Made by a program: the position numbers and the translations under genes
The notes under the pieces: generated by a model
The model's input: only the letters and a program-made list of their open reading frames with translations
Database searches by the model: none
What the model was told of the DNA's origin: nothing
Source: Chionis minor
Lineage: Eukaryota > Chordata > Aves > Charadriiformes > Chionididae
DNA: 64,000 nt
Reading direction: 5' to 3'
Assembly: GCA_013398295.1 (NCBI GenBank)
Contig: VZSF01000008.1
Location: forward strand, 341,481-405,480
Shown: positions 48,701 to 61,900 of the stretch, piece after piece
How the letters are laid out: each line of letters starts with the position of its first letter
Position numbering within the stretch: the first letter of the stretch is position 1

Positions 48701-51477
48701 AGAAGTTCTAGCTGAATATTGCTATATTTCTACGATTGCAAGTGTTTTTCCTCACTTGAATGGAGATGCTCAAGGTATCAAATCTGCTGGTGGCTTTGAG
48801 GCAGGAATCAAAACACCTCACAAATGAGAAAGTTTCCAGATTACTGGAGCTGAAACTCTTATGTTTATGCTGAATGACTGAGTTTTCAGATCCCTAAGAC
48901 AATATGTAAAATTGCATAACCTTGCCTGACAGACCCTAATTCAGCTGTAGGATGTCCAAAGCGACAAAGACAAACCAAAGTCTTAGGAAAATCAGCTTAA
49001 GCCAAGATGGAATAGGAATTAAGGTAAAATGGAAGAAATACTGTAGATAACATCTCTATCTCCTGAAACAAAATTTCACAAGAGGGAGTAGAGGAGATCA
49101 TCCTGAAGTGATGTTAACACATGACATAAGTCATGCCATGCTAATAATTAGTTCCTTAACTGTTGAGAATGACTCGTTATTTGAAGATGTAGGTTTACAT
49201 ATTAACAAATACTAACCTAAAATCTGACTCTGAAGTATCAGCCATCACTGATAACATCAGCATGTGAAGTAGAGAACTAATGAAAAAACAGGCTTTCAAA
49301 TTCGGATGTGTTTGCTGCTACCTCAGTGCTCCTGTGTGTCCAGTCAAATTCAGTGTATCAAAATTTTTTATTAGCTGATGATACAGACTTAAAAAGTTTC
49401 CAGAGTTCTATGCTTGCAAGAAAACTGAGTTTGGATGTGGACCTGTATATCTTTATTTTCACTTGTCCTGGGGTAGTTCTAGGGGTGAATCTTTTCCCCT
49501 CTCCCCGGTAGCCCCAAGACCTACTTCTTTCACACATATTCAGTCTGTTGACGTAGAAGAAAGTAGAACTTCATGGTCCCAGTGTCCAGTCAGAGCTATT
49601 CCTGTCACCGTCCAACCCCACATGCCTGCCTTTACATACACACGCATGCACAACCATCCTCATTTGCTGAAGCACTAGACTTTCCATTTGCCGGTTGGTG
49701 GTTTGTACATGCAAGAGTAGATATGGCTGAGATAGAGCACAGAGATTTTGCAAAAGATTCTGTTACAGTTGCACAAGAAATAAACAGAATTAGACAAAAC
49801 AAAAATTGCTGTTTGCATTTCCCAGCTTTGGAAATTTTTCCTTTTGATCATTGTTTGCTAGGGAATTTGGGGGTCTTTATTCAGGGACCTTCACTGACAT
49901 AGCTTTGCCCTCTGCATTTCTTCTTCTCTTGAAAATGGCTGGCAAGATAAGTTCTTCCTGATAACTAAGGGTCACTGAGGTTTAGCGACCTTCTATGGAC
50001 ACCCTTGCGACATCACTGCTTGCAAGTGCACCCAAATGTGGACTGTGGAGGCAATTAAGATAGCAGAAGGAGAGACTGGGCTTACGAACAAAATGGAGCT
50101 TGCTGTACGATAAAGGTGCTTACACAGAGTTCATAATCTCTGAAATGCAACAACTCACAAGTTGCACTGTCCCCAGACAGCCACAAGTGAGAAACCCTTT
50201 TTGCACTCCGCAGTGGCCAGGGAGAGCACAGAGAGAGCAATGGTGCAACACCTCCTTCATCTGCCACCGCCAGCCTCAGCAACACCAACGCCGACTCTTC
50301 TATTTGGCATGATGGGGAAAGGGGGAAGGGAGGTATTTTAACTTCATCTATCACTGTACAAGTTTTCTCTTTAGTCTCAGTCAGACCCTCAACAGAAACA
50401 CTGAGTGCTGGATGATGGCTTCAGGGCTACCTCAGGTCTGGTGTGCCAGATGTGTAGGCACCTCTGCAGCCTTGGGTGCACAGCTCCCAGGCTCCATGGG
50501 AGGCTCCACGACCCCCGCCCACCACAGGATGGTCAGGACCAACTGCCTGCTGCTGAACTGCCACATCCACAGGAGGAGATCTTTTTTTTTAAGGTGTCAC
50601 ATTTCCTCTATTTGCTTTATTTCTCCAGTTCAGAAACAGCGACTTGAATTTTGGCAAAGGGCCGTTCTCCTTGTTGCAGTGAAGAGCAGGAGGCTGGCTG
50701 TCACAAACCATAAAGTGAAACTGGAGGGGAAGAAGGAGGAAGCAAGACTCATCTCCTAGGGGACACTCCAAATATCTTATTTACATTCTGCCTTTTAAAG
50801 TCCACTTCTGTTGTCAGATACAGCCTCATTCTGCTAGCAGCAGCCAGAAATACAAAATGCCCTAATTTCAAAATTTCCTACAAAGCAGGAAAAAATATCA
50901 ATTCACAGATTTCATTTTATCATACATACACAATGATTGGCTGAATTTGCTTCTACCTAACAGCCTGCAGCCTAAAAATAGTATTTACAAACTAATTTGC
51001 GTTTATTTTTAGATCAGGAAAGTATTCATTGAACAGGGAGGAAGAAATTGAACAAAGTAGCAAGTGACTTGCATCACACTACTCCACATATTAGACAGGA
51101 CAGGTGAAATGGTGGCAGTCACTAACAGTGAAGAAAAATTTGAAAGCAGAGTTCTTAATTGTGACAAATGTTCAGCGGTGAATTATAATGATCATTTTAC
51201 TTGTTTACAGCGCTCCTGTCTCTAACTTGTACTTCCTCAGCTGATGACCTAAGAAGTAAACCAATTATTTAAGTAAAAATCAGTTTTAACACTAATGAGC
51301 TTTCTTCTACAAGGAAGTAGCTGCGGGGGACTGTGCTGTCACCAAGTCCTCTTGTTTGTCACTGCTCCCCAGTTCACAAGTGATCCAAGTTCTGGCACGG
51401 TTATCTGCATACTTATGCTGAAGTTGCCAGAGATGCCTTTGGGACGCAGGTGTCAGCAGGGGTTCCTGGCGGTGGCT
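45731..51477 (-). other. ANKH: ANKH intron 1, 45.7-51.5 kb
   Basis: Ordinary intronic sequence with a 14-base T run at 46020-46033. Open frames are short and unrecognised. I see no RNA gene or interspersed repeat. Confidence 0.82.
46020..46033. repeat. poly(T) run, 14 bases
   Basis: Uninterrupted T run with no recognisable flanking element. Confidence 0.8.
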
Positions 51478-51503
51478 GGGGAAGGGAAGGGAAGGGAAGG
51501 GAA
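51478..51503. repeat. (AAGGG)4 pentanucleotide repeat, first array
   Basis: A GGGG followed by four perfect AAGGG units and AA. The strand is entirely purine. The same motif recurs as a longer array after the N at 51590, and the two are probably one locus split by assembly. Confidence 0.93.
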
Positions 51504-51723
51504 GAAACTTAGGTGCCATTTGAGTAAGAAGCCCTGACAAGGGAGCGAGGTGTTTTTTGTGGAAGAAAGGGAATTTCCTTAGGATTGTGNAAGGGAAGGG
51601 AAGGGAAGGGAAGGGAAGGGAAGGGAAGGGAAGGGAAGAAACTTAGGTGCCATTTGAGTAAGAAGCCCTGACAAGGGAGCGAGGTGTTTTTTGTGGAAGA
51701 AAGGGAATTTCCTTAGGATTGTG
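51482..51723. repeat. exact 108-base direct duplication flanking an N (likely assembly artefact)
   Basis: Bases 51482-51589 and 51616-51723 are identical by direct reading, offset by 134. Each copy comprises four AAGGG units and the same 88 bases ending gattgtg. The first copy ends at the only N in the window (51590), after which AAGGG units resume. An identical duplication next to a one-base gap and a simple repeat is typical of two overlapping contig ends joined without merging. Confidence 0.9.
51591..51635. repeat. (AAGGG)9 pentanucleotide repeat, second array
   Basis: Nine perfect AAGGG units directly after the N at 51590. The true repeat length is uncertain because the left edge is a gap. 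Confidence 0.93.
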
Positions 51724-52558
51724 AGGTTCTCTGAGGCATGTATTTTATTCATTTTTCATCTTAAAGGATACTGACCGCAGGGCTACGAATTACCCCAGTG
51801 CTGACATCTAGGCTGAGACTACAGCAGCATTGCCAAGACAGTGATACCCCAGTAAAGGCACCAGTGAATAGGTGGCTGTTTGGTGTAACATCAGGTCAGC
51901 TCAAAATTTAGAGAATTCATTACATATGCTTCCAAAGAAGTGTGACTCAGATACATGTGATCAAGAGCATCTGCATAGAAATTGGAGGCAGATGTTTGCT
52001 AGCAGGCAAAGCGCAAACTTTAGAAGAAACGAGCTCCATTGAAAAGGTGGGTCTTCAGGTTTCTGGAAGAAACAATCTTTTTTGACTACTGCTGTAACAG
52101 CAAATAAGGGTTTACAGTTGCAGTGTCATATGAACCAGAAAAAACATTAAAAGAAAAATATTAGTGCTTTCTGTGGTTCTTTTCAAACAGAAGATGCCAG
52201 GTGTTCAGATACTAAGAAACTACAGTCTAAGTGATCTAGAATGAAACATGGCATTAAAATACAAAATACTGTAACTGAACTATAGCAATGCTTATTTAAA
52301 CACAAAAACTGTCCTGTCTTCAAAGTCTAAATTCTCTGGGGATGGACAGAGTAAGTCAGCCAAGATACTGTAATGAAAAAATCCCTTTTGCTGCATAAGC
52401 ACACTTATTTTTTATGAAGCTTTGCTCTAGTATCCGTAAGTCTGCATGTTTGCTACTTACGAGCTACTGAAATTCTACAGTAAAAGGTGGAAACACAGAA
52501 TCCCTAAATGTAGACGGATCAAGCAAATCGTTTGAATTGTACTGTGGGGGATTTTTTC

Positions 52559-52574
52559 TTTTTTTTTTTTTTTT
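52559..52574. repeat. poly(T) run, 16 bases
   Basis: Uninterrupted T run after a shorter T6C, followed by gcag. No exon resembling a known protein follows on the plus strand. Confidence 0.8.
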
Positions 52575-55500
52575 GCAGTATGACTGTACATTTGTACAGG
52601 GTTCTCATCATCTGCAACTTTATTCACTAATCTTTTTTCCTGAAACATAATACTGCAAATAATGCTGCTTGCTCTCCACGGCTGCTGTATAGCCTTCCTG
52701 ATTTTGAGCTGTCTGGGGGTTGTTCACTACCTGTTAGTGAATTTGGCTAGACTAATTCTGTTTTCTGTTTCTGCATTAGTTTTATAAATATAATTGAGAC
52801 AATACAATATTGAAACATTGTTTCTTTATCCATCTTCAAAAAAGGAGTGAAATATATTGGCTATAGGTTGTTTCACAGCCCTAACTAACCTTCCTCTTTT
52901 GTTTAACTGTGTTAAGAATGGGTATAGTCAGCTGTATGTTTTCTTGCTGTTCTGTAAGTAATATAAACAATTGTCTGTATAGAAAAATTGGAAAATAGAA
53001 CTATTCACGTAGAGTAGTTCTCAATTTAGAGTTTCAAACAGAAACTACGCGCTTGCCTGAATCAATTCCTTTAATTCCATTTTCATGGAATTAATGTTAT
53101 GAGGGATCAGGTTTATCTGAGCTTTATTTCCAGAAAACATCTCACACTTCTGTATAGTAAGAATCAGCTTTTTGCTTGTTCCGGTCTCAGCTTACTGTTC
53201 CCATCAGCTGCAGTCCAGCTCTGCCCGTGGGCAAAACTGACTTCTTCCGAGAGAGGCATCGCAGACAACACCCCTCAGCTACCCAGTGAAAGCAGATGCA
53301 GAGGTTTCCTCACCTCTCCTGAGAGCTCTGCATCTTACTCTAAGATAATAATGATTCCTTCGCAAAAGTAGCTTTCAGTTAAAAATAAAGACCAGGCTAT
53401 CAGAGCAGTAAAAAGAAAGAATATCCTTTGCCTCATTTTGTTAAATTTCTTTAAAATCCATGAGATTTGGCTGTTGCTTTCTGCAATTGACATCCTGCAG
53501 CCTCATTAGGATTATCTGGTAATAGTTCATAAGTAATGACACCTCTTCACACACTCCTGCTGTCTCTTTTTGTGTCAATGATGAGTGCCAGCTACCTTCT
53601 TGATTACTGACTTCGTGCTCTGTGGCAAGCAAGTCCTGGTGAAACAATTAGTACAAAACAAAGGTACTTTTGAGACAGTAATACAAGAAAAAGTGTTTCA
53701 ACTACTAGCTTCTCTATTCTTTCCTATCTTTCTGTTCTGAAACACCACTAATATGCAATAAGCACTCAGCAGTGATTTCAGCTCTACATTATTGGAAGTA
53801 AAAGAAGCTGAATCATGCTACATGAAGAAGCACATACCCCTCGCTTTGGAATCAGCACAAACTTCTGACGGAAGCTGTGGAATCATTAGAGCCGCTGGCT
53901 CTGATGTTACAAGAGGAACTGCAAGGGCACAGGCGATGTCATTCCCTGTACGTTAAAAAGTGGTGGATCTTCATCTTAAATCCACATTGGTCTGACGGGT
54001 TAACAGACTGCTGTTGGAAGCATTGCGTTTGTTCCTCTCTCCTGATCTTTTCTTTTATTGTCCAAATAAAGGGAGATTTACTTATTGGCATATTCCAGGC
54101 TCTTGAGTTTTATTCTGCTTTTTTACATAATAAGGTCTTTGTCCAGAAAGCAAAGAAATGTGATGACTATAGCTTTTGTTCCAAGGTCTGGGCTGAGTTT
54201 TGGGCCATTAAGACTCTTTCCAATTCTAAGATCTCATTCCCTCAGGCTTTTTATGTAACGGCTGATAAAGGAGTTGGAAAGCAAATTTATTGCCTCTTTT
54301 TCTTAAAGGCCTTCCTTTTCATCCTTGACAATGGTAATGGGACCTTTACCACTGATGCTATTGGGTTTCTGCTGAGTGTCTTATTCCTCGGTGTCATTAA
54401 CAAGATAACTTATCCTTTCCTAAATCTCCTCCTCCTGTTCACTTTCCTGTTTCACTTTTTGCATAGCTTCAGTGTTAATGTGCAGAAAGTTCCCACCCAG
54501 TGTATGGAAACTCTACAGACCGTCTTGGATTAAGAGTGCACTTCTTTGTCATGGATCTTCAGGTATCTTTTCTGTGGGTATCAGATATTAAAGACAGCCA
54601 AAAACTTCCAGTGAGCCAAAAAGAACCAGAGCTGCTTTTATGTCATATGATATTCCTCTTCTTTCTTTTTCCCAGACTTCCACCTTTTTATCTCCAGTTT
54701 GGAAACCCACCGTTGTGCCCGACATTCACGTTCCCAGTGAGGATTATTTCTGATGACTTCACAGTTTCATAATGACATTGAGCAACGGCTGACATCTCGC
54801 TGCACAGGCTGCAGCAATTTCTATTTCCAGACTGTCTTTATTCTGCTTAGTTAACAATGATACAGCAAATTTCCAATTCACTACCAACAGTGAATAAAAA
54901 AGATCCATCTTTTAAAAAGATTGCAGAAGAAAAAAAATCAGTTTTCTACTTTCTAAGGACATTGCTACCTACCTATGGCTACAGGGAGCATAATGACTCT
55001 TCAAGGCAGGAACATATTCAGGGAAACACCAAATCTGCACCCATTTCCCTACGCACTAGTCTAGCAATGAAGAGCTATCATGAGAGATGAAGAGGGAATA
55101 GCTATGCTGCAAAAAGTTTTCAACCTTCCTGAGTCCAGGATGCAAGTATAAAGTAAACAGAGCCGACACTTTATTTGTGGAAGAATGAACTCTGCCCTGA
55201 TTAAAAAAAAATATAAAGGGCAACAGCCTTCATGTCACAAGCTGAATGCAGCTGGATGCAGGTACTTCTGCCTGTGGGAGACAGCCCACACAACCAAGTG
55301 CACTATGAGAAATCCTACTTGCTCCTGAGGCACCCTGGAGTGGGGATGGCTGGAGATGATGACGGCTACTTTGCAAAAATGTTTTAAGTGCCAATAATGT
55401 TAATCCCAATGCATTCAGGGGACAGGAATCCTCTCCTGGCTATGCACACCCAGCAGCCTTGCACCCAGGCCGGGGTCTGTGGCCAGTCACCCTATACAAA

Positions 55501-56764
55501 TGTCCCTTCACAGTAATAAAAGCATTGGATTGCAAAGGAGTCCTTGAGAAGAAGGGTGGCAGGAGGATTCACCTCTCTGCACATGCGGGAGTGGGCAGAG
55601 CAAGACAAGCCTTTTGCCTCCCCTTCTGGCTGGCCATTCCCCCTCGGCACGGTTCAACAAGGAGCAGGGCCAGATGATGGCTGCAGGTCAAAGTGGGTAT
55701 GACATACCTGATGGTCTGGCCATTTGCTTCCATCTGCTGTCAGCAGAGCAATTAGAGCGTGCTCAATCAGCACTCAGACACTCGCACGTACAAGGTGTAA
55801 CTAAACAGAAGCCCCTGAGTCAAATGAAACTCCCCTTTTCCCTCAGCCTCACTCAGTCAGATGAAAATGCTCAATCGCTGAGATGCAGAAGCCGGCCTCT
55901 CATGTTTCAGCATCTGCTCTCCTTACAGGATGCATCGTTCTAGTTACATCATGAAACCATTTTAAAATCACATTTTTAACTAATTAGAGCAACACCAATA
56001 TGGTTTCTTAGTCGCTGTACTTAACACAGAGGCCAACAAATTTAATGCCTGTGCTTCTAAAATGCCACATTTCTGAAGGTGCTGTCTCTTACAAAATTTG
56101 CGATAGATTTTTTCTTTCAATATCTCATTGCTGTAATAATGGTTGCTTTGCTTTCAGAAGGACCAAAGCAGCCTAATTCAAATGGATGGAAATATACAGC
56201 CCGAGATTTTCAAAGTGGCCAACGGGAGTTAAGCATTTCTCTCCTGGTGCTCTCAGCACAGTCTGGATGCTTCCCCTCTCCGGCATACTTTTGGCACTCT
56301 TGTCTTTTACTAAGAATACGCTACAGCGTTTTATGTTTAAACACATTTTCAAATCACAGCACCAGCCTGCTATTTGTAATGCTGGGAGAAGCCATAAGCA
56401 ATGAGAAAATGGGAAGGTATTTCATGTTTTGAGATTGTCCTAAATCAGGGTCAATGGCAATGGCAAAGCAAACACTGACGCTTGGCTTTAACATTAGCAT
56501 GTAAAACAGAAAAAAACCAGATAAGCTGTCCTGTGAACAGCAATAAAAGCGTATTGCCAAACCCTCCCAAATTTTGCTTAACATGTTATCATTGAAAGCA
56601 CTTCTTTATGAACCTGAATATACACTGTCTTCTCTCATTATATTTTCCCTCATTTGATTGAGCAACATCCATCCCCAAGTGCATCCTTCTTCTGTCCTGT
56701 CCCCCGCCCCCCGCTCATTCTGCTGGAGCAGAAAATGAACAGAGCTTCGTTTGTTTGCCGGTGC

Positions 56765-56782
56765 CAGCAGCAGCAGCAGCAG
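56765..56782. repeat. (CAG)6 tract
   Basis: Six CAG units followed by CAA in a GC-rich stretch. It encodes Gln or Ala runs in chance frames only. Confidence 0.85.
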
Positions 56783-56925
56783 CAATGTCAGCCCTGCAGA
56801 GGCAGCTGCCCTGCCTCCGTGGCCCCGGCCAAGGGGACACCTCGTGTTTTTGGGAATCGCGCATCCAAATGAACTCCTGTTCCTCTGAGAGAGCAGGGTT
56901 TGGGAGGTCTCAAGCAAGCAATGAT

Positions 56926-56943
56926 AAAAAAAAAAAAAAAAAA
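56926..56943. repeat. poly(A) run, 18 bases
   Basis: Uninterrupted A run. I saw no matching target-site duplication or retroposed body upstream. Confidence 0.85.
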
Positions 56944-58889
56944 GGAAGAGAGATTCAAAAGTGAGCATTTTAGAAGGGCGATGTGTTCACAGAGATTAAA
57001 AATTTTGCTGTGAGAAGAGAAAAGCATTCAAAATTAGGGCTTAAACATCAATAGTAGGTACTCTTAGATAATCACTGGACAACGTAAGGTGAAGCCAGAG
57101 CACCTGGTTTCTTGCAGCTCCACTCAGGGCCTCCCATTACTTTTTGTGTATATATGGATCATACATTGGAGAGAGATATATATGTTCAAAATAATAGTTG
57201 TCTTTACCAAGTTCTGCCTTCTCTCTTTCTTCCCACCACACAGGGAATGGAAACAACTTCCATGAGTGTAGGCTTTGGTCCTTTGGTCTACTCCATGCAT
57301 GCATGCAATAGAATGGCTTTCATTTATCAGCTTCCCTGCCCCTGCTTTTTCCAGAGCTTTGTTCTTATGGTAGCCTAGAGACTTCTTCATTTCCAGCTTA
57401 AAAGTACTCTGCTTACAGTCAAATATTGCTACCCAGGTAGCTCTTGTTTGCAAGTAAGCTAACATCTTCCCTTATCGACTTACAGACAGCAAATTTTTCA
57501 TGATCTACCTGTCTTTGCTGGGATACAGACATTAAGGTCTTTCAATTTCTCCTCCTCAGATAGGATGAAAAATGGAGAAACTCTTAGCCGGGCTTTCTTT
57601 TACCTAATCTTCTGAACAAGCTTGAATTGAGCTGCCTTAAGAATGCGTGGCCAGAACTGTGCAAAGTATCCCAGGTGAAATCTCACTTGAGGCAGGTATT
57701 ATCTCTACTGGGAGACAGGTCATCAGATAAATCCTCCAAGATCTCCAATCTTCTCATCTTTATGTCATCCTCACGTACCTCGTATTGCCCTTTTTTCCCC
57801 CAGAGAATGGGAGCCCTTTGCGGTAATACTTCAGGCTGCTTGCAGTACCGGGGTAGGGAAACACCCATTTGCATTTGTTAGGAGACGACCCTGCTTTGGT
57901 AAACGTAGAGATTTGCAATCTGGACTCTTGAGACTGCTAGGCAAGCCAAAAGCTATCTGCTATGGAAGCTGCTATTTCACTAACTTGTTTATTCACAATA
58001 CTTTCTCCTAGTTGCATGTTTTGATTCTTTCCATTATACCAGTCAGCTTGTTGCTTCCTCACTCTCCTCCCCTCTTCTGCTTTATTTTTTTCTTCGTTAT
58101 CAACCTCTGTAGAAATGCCATCAGCAATTTCTCTAAGGCAGGGAGATTTTCAAAAAGAGTCTTAAGATCAATGTTGGCTCAGCACAAGTTTAATTTAGAA
58201 CATGTGATGGGGCTGACTCACACAGTGCTATTCATGCCATCCATCCCCGACATGGAACAAGCCAAGTAGTTTAGTTATGACCTGAAAATGTCTGAAGCCA
58301 AATTATATATAGCATTTAAAAAATATTTATAATGTTAAGAATGGTTATAAACATCTGCAGTGTTCCTCAAGTGATGCACAGGTTCACAATGGATGCATTC
58401 CTGTCTGAAGCCTACACTGAACAGCTACTTCACAACCCCTGGACTTCTCTGCACAAGGTATTCGTTGTGGTCATGTAAAATGACGGAGCTTGACATGCTT
58501 CTCCCAGATTTCCTCAAAGGATTGAAAGAATACACCAAAGAGCAGAAGTACTCTCTGATCCAAAAGAGGCTTTGCTGAGATTAGATTCTCTCAGCACTCT
58601 GACATCTTTATCTCTGACCTTGCAGGTAAGAAAACATCCCTGGTCAGCTACAGCAATGAGACCTCTACGGCAGGATGAAAAGGCACGTGAGGAATGCTGG
58701 CAATGTTATTCTCGTCTGTGATCCAGAAATTGGCTTTAAGACTTAGTGAGGGAGTAATCACCCTGACCTTCATTTGCAACATCTTTAAAAAACCACACCG
58801 GTGAGGATGTGCCTCACTGGTATGTACCATGTGCCATCAGACACCATCACGCAGGGAGAAAAATTTCACTGCTTCTCCTATGTAGCATC

Positions 58890-58955
58890 GTGCTGAGCAG
58901 GAATTCAAACCAAGCCACTGGGGTGCTGAGCAGAAATTCAAACCAAGCCACTGGG
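58890..58955. repeat. two-copy 33-base tandem duplication
   Basis: The unit starts gtgctgagcaggaattcaaa and repeats immediately, with one substitution (ggaatt to gaaatt). The period is a multiple of three, so open frames across it carry an 11-residue repeat (RNSNQATGVLS), but no protein is supported. Confidence 0.92.
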
Positions 58956-61900
58956 GTGAGGACAAGAGGGAGCCACAGGCCACCTGCAGCAGCAGAGCAG
59001 TCACAGCCACCTCCCGCGACACGCTGGCTCCAAGGGAAAAAGCACCTGAACCAGACTGACCCAGAGCTGGCCCTGTCACGGTGGGATGTGAAAGGAGGAG
59101 TGCAGACAGCTGGGCAGCACGTTCCCTGGTACTGCAACTGCGTGCCTGCAGGAAGAAGAAGAGGAGCACGGACCCTTTGGTAGATAAAGTCTTGCAGCTT
59201 TACAAAGCTTCACATTCTTCACTGGCAGCCTGGCTGCCTCATATGAGATAAATACCTATGCCTGAGCTTAACTCAGGCCTAAACTTAAAGCCCACAAACA
59301 TCAAAAAGATCCTGAGTTAAGCATTTCTCTTGCTGCACCAGGCCCCTCATTTACAGGGAAGGAATCTGCCGGGGGCAGGCAGTGGGAACCTTGCTGTCAT
59401 GATTACGGTGGGCTGCTTGCCTGCAAAATGGCAATGGGACATACTCTGGAGGCAGCCTCTGGACAGGCACAGAAAAGGAAAAGTAGAGAGGACAGAAAGG
59501 ACGCGGATATTTGAAGATTACCTGCTGCTCTGGAGAAAAAAGGGGCAGCAAATGGGTGGCAGGGTTACCAGGAGGAGGGCAGCAAATGGGTGGCAGGGTG
59601 ACCAGGAGGAGGGTGACCTCTCCAGGGCCACAAACCACAGCAGTGCATGGGAGGGCCCAGTCCAGGGCTCAACCCAAAAAATCCCCAGTTTATATAAATA
59701 TGCATAAACAAAGAGGCAAAAAAAGATGGCAAAAGATGAGACTGATGATGCTTGATCCTTTCGGGTTCAGCTGGCTGGCTGCAGATGCCAGACTTGGCTA
59801 TGGTGTTGCACCAGTGCGCTGCCACGCAGGGATTCGGGAAGGGGAAAAAAGGATTGAATTGTGCATGGCTCCCCGTTTTTATAGCCTGTTTCTCCCTCTC
59901 TCAATGGGATGTTTTCTTTCTTTCACAAAGGAATCACAAAACAAAGGGATATGCACAGAAGATTTGAGGTTATAGAATCTTATCTGGCTAAAATAGAAAG
60001 AAGAAAAGTGTAGAGGTATTTGATGCTAAATGTCATGAGACTATAGAAACACTATTCTTTACGGAGAGCAAATGAGAGATGCGCATGTTTGTAGTTGCCT
60101 TTGAAACCAAGCCCCAGAAGTTGCAATAATAACCTCTTGCAAAACAGCTACTAATCCTTTGTTGTAACCGTTCCAAGCTGTCTGTGCATCCCTCACCCCT
60201 ACACTGCCTCAACAGCAAAGTGAAACAGTGCTTAGGGTCTCTAATGTTGTAAGTGTGTTAAGAGTAAAAAAAATAATTAAAATAACCTTCGTTCTTCTGG
60301 CTGTGGACATAGCCACTTCCCTGTCCATCCAATTTGCTTATTTCTTGCCATAGCACTCCATACTCAGAGTTCTCAAGAGACAAGGCAAACTCATCTAGAA
60401 ATCACGGTATTCATATCTAATGGTTTCAGGTGCCGCTACTATTCTTATCTGCTCTTGAAAAAAGGTCAAGGATATTAATGAGTCATGTTTTTTCCTCCAT
60501 TTATTTCTACAGTTTGGCACAGGTTATCCTTTATCTCCAGTTGGACGAGTATTGCTTTAACATTCTTCTCAGTGCTGGTCATAGAGAACCTGATTGCCTT
60601 CTTGTTAAACTAAATTTACACTGGCATGCCTCCTTTGTCTACTTTAGACTTCCAGCAGGATGAGGGAGGAAAAAATATCTAGTTCATTATTCAGCAAGAT
60701 ATCAGTGACAAAATTACGGACTGCAGCCGCTTTGTCTGTAAGCATCTCAGCCTTTCTCATGTGGTGAAAAGCTTTTGTGACCCCACACAGGCATTTGCTG
60801 GATGTTGGGACTTCTGGAATATGTTGGTACTTCCAAAGCCAAAGCCGTCAGGCCTTTTCTTTGCAGGCAGCTTCCCCCTTGATCCAAACCTCTCTCTTAC
60901 CACTCATTTCCCCTTTCAAATCAGTGGATGCACACAGAATACAACAGGCTCCGCATCTGCAGATTACTGCAAGCACAACCGAACCCTTGGAGCTCAAGTC
61001 ACAAACATGCAACTTAATATGAGGTTTCCTTGACGAAGTCCCGAGGCAACGATTGTGCCTTTGCTAGCTATTTTCTCCTTAGTGATGCAACCACCCACAA
61101 TGCGGTAGGAGCTTGCAGCTGACAAAAAAGGCATGCCGTGATTTGGAAAAGCTAGCCTGCAACTATACTGGCCTTTTCCAGACAGCGATTCAAAGCTCAC
61201 CAACAGGTCAAACCTACAATAAGAAAATGTCAAGCAGACTACCTGCTGTGATTTCTCATAAATTTATTAAAGAGAGAAACGCTGGCCTCTGCACAGTATT
61301 AGCAGAAAAAAGCACACTACTTATATATTAGATCCAGAAGCCATTGCTGACGAAAGCTCTTCCCAAGACTACTACAATGCTGGAGCATGTCCTAACCAGT
61401 AGACCGTTGACTGCATCTCAGAAAACTCATATAAGAACAAGACGGTGAATGCTGAAAGGTCGTCATGCTTTTATGCTTTGAAATAAAACACTCTGAAGCA
61501 AAATGACTGCCCACAAGTATATAAAGAACAGTGGTGCAGTGATCAGGAGTGCTCTCAAGGTCACATTTTGAAAAGATGGAATCCATGTACAAAACCATTG
61601 ATTCAAAAATAAATCAGCTTTTGCACATGCAACCACCATAATAGCATGTAACCAGAAGCAGCGCCAACTATAAGGGACGCATCAGGTGCACGTGAAATTA
61701 CCTAGGTAGTTCCATGCACAGCTCTTATCCTTATTTCCTTAACCATGCTGCCTTGCATATAAGCCAGTAAGTAATCAAGACAGTACTTTAGCACCACTCA
61801 GTGTGTAATTCTCCTATAAAGGCAGTCTCCTGCTCACGACACACTATATACATGTGCATGTCTATGGGTACGCCTTTTGTATTAGAGAAGTACTTGAAAA

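Larger units (their letters stand above)
51724..58889 (-). other. ANKH: ANKH intron 1, 51.7-58.9 kb
   Basis: Intronic sequence with a T run at 52559-52574, a (CAG)6 tract at 56765-56782 and an A run at 56926-56943. A plus-strand frame at 53877-54533 is the longest open stretch in the window (218 codons, 209 from the first ATG at 53904). It is rich in Leu, Phe and Ser and has hydrophobic runs, but it resembles no family I know, and its T-rich strand favours such frames. It is not called as a gene. Confidence 0.78.

Noticed and set aside
58809..59183. Open frame with an internal 11-residue repeat
   Set aside because: The repeat is explained by the 33-base tandem duplication. There is no other sign of coding.
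59330..59975. Overlapping plus-strand open frames of 125 and 154 codons
   Set aside because: They are extended by the 34-base duplication, which shifts frame between copies. No recognisable protein.
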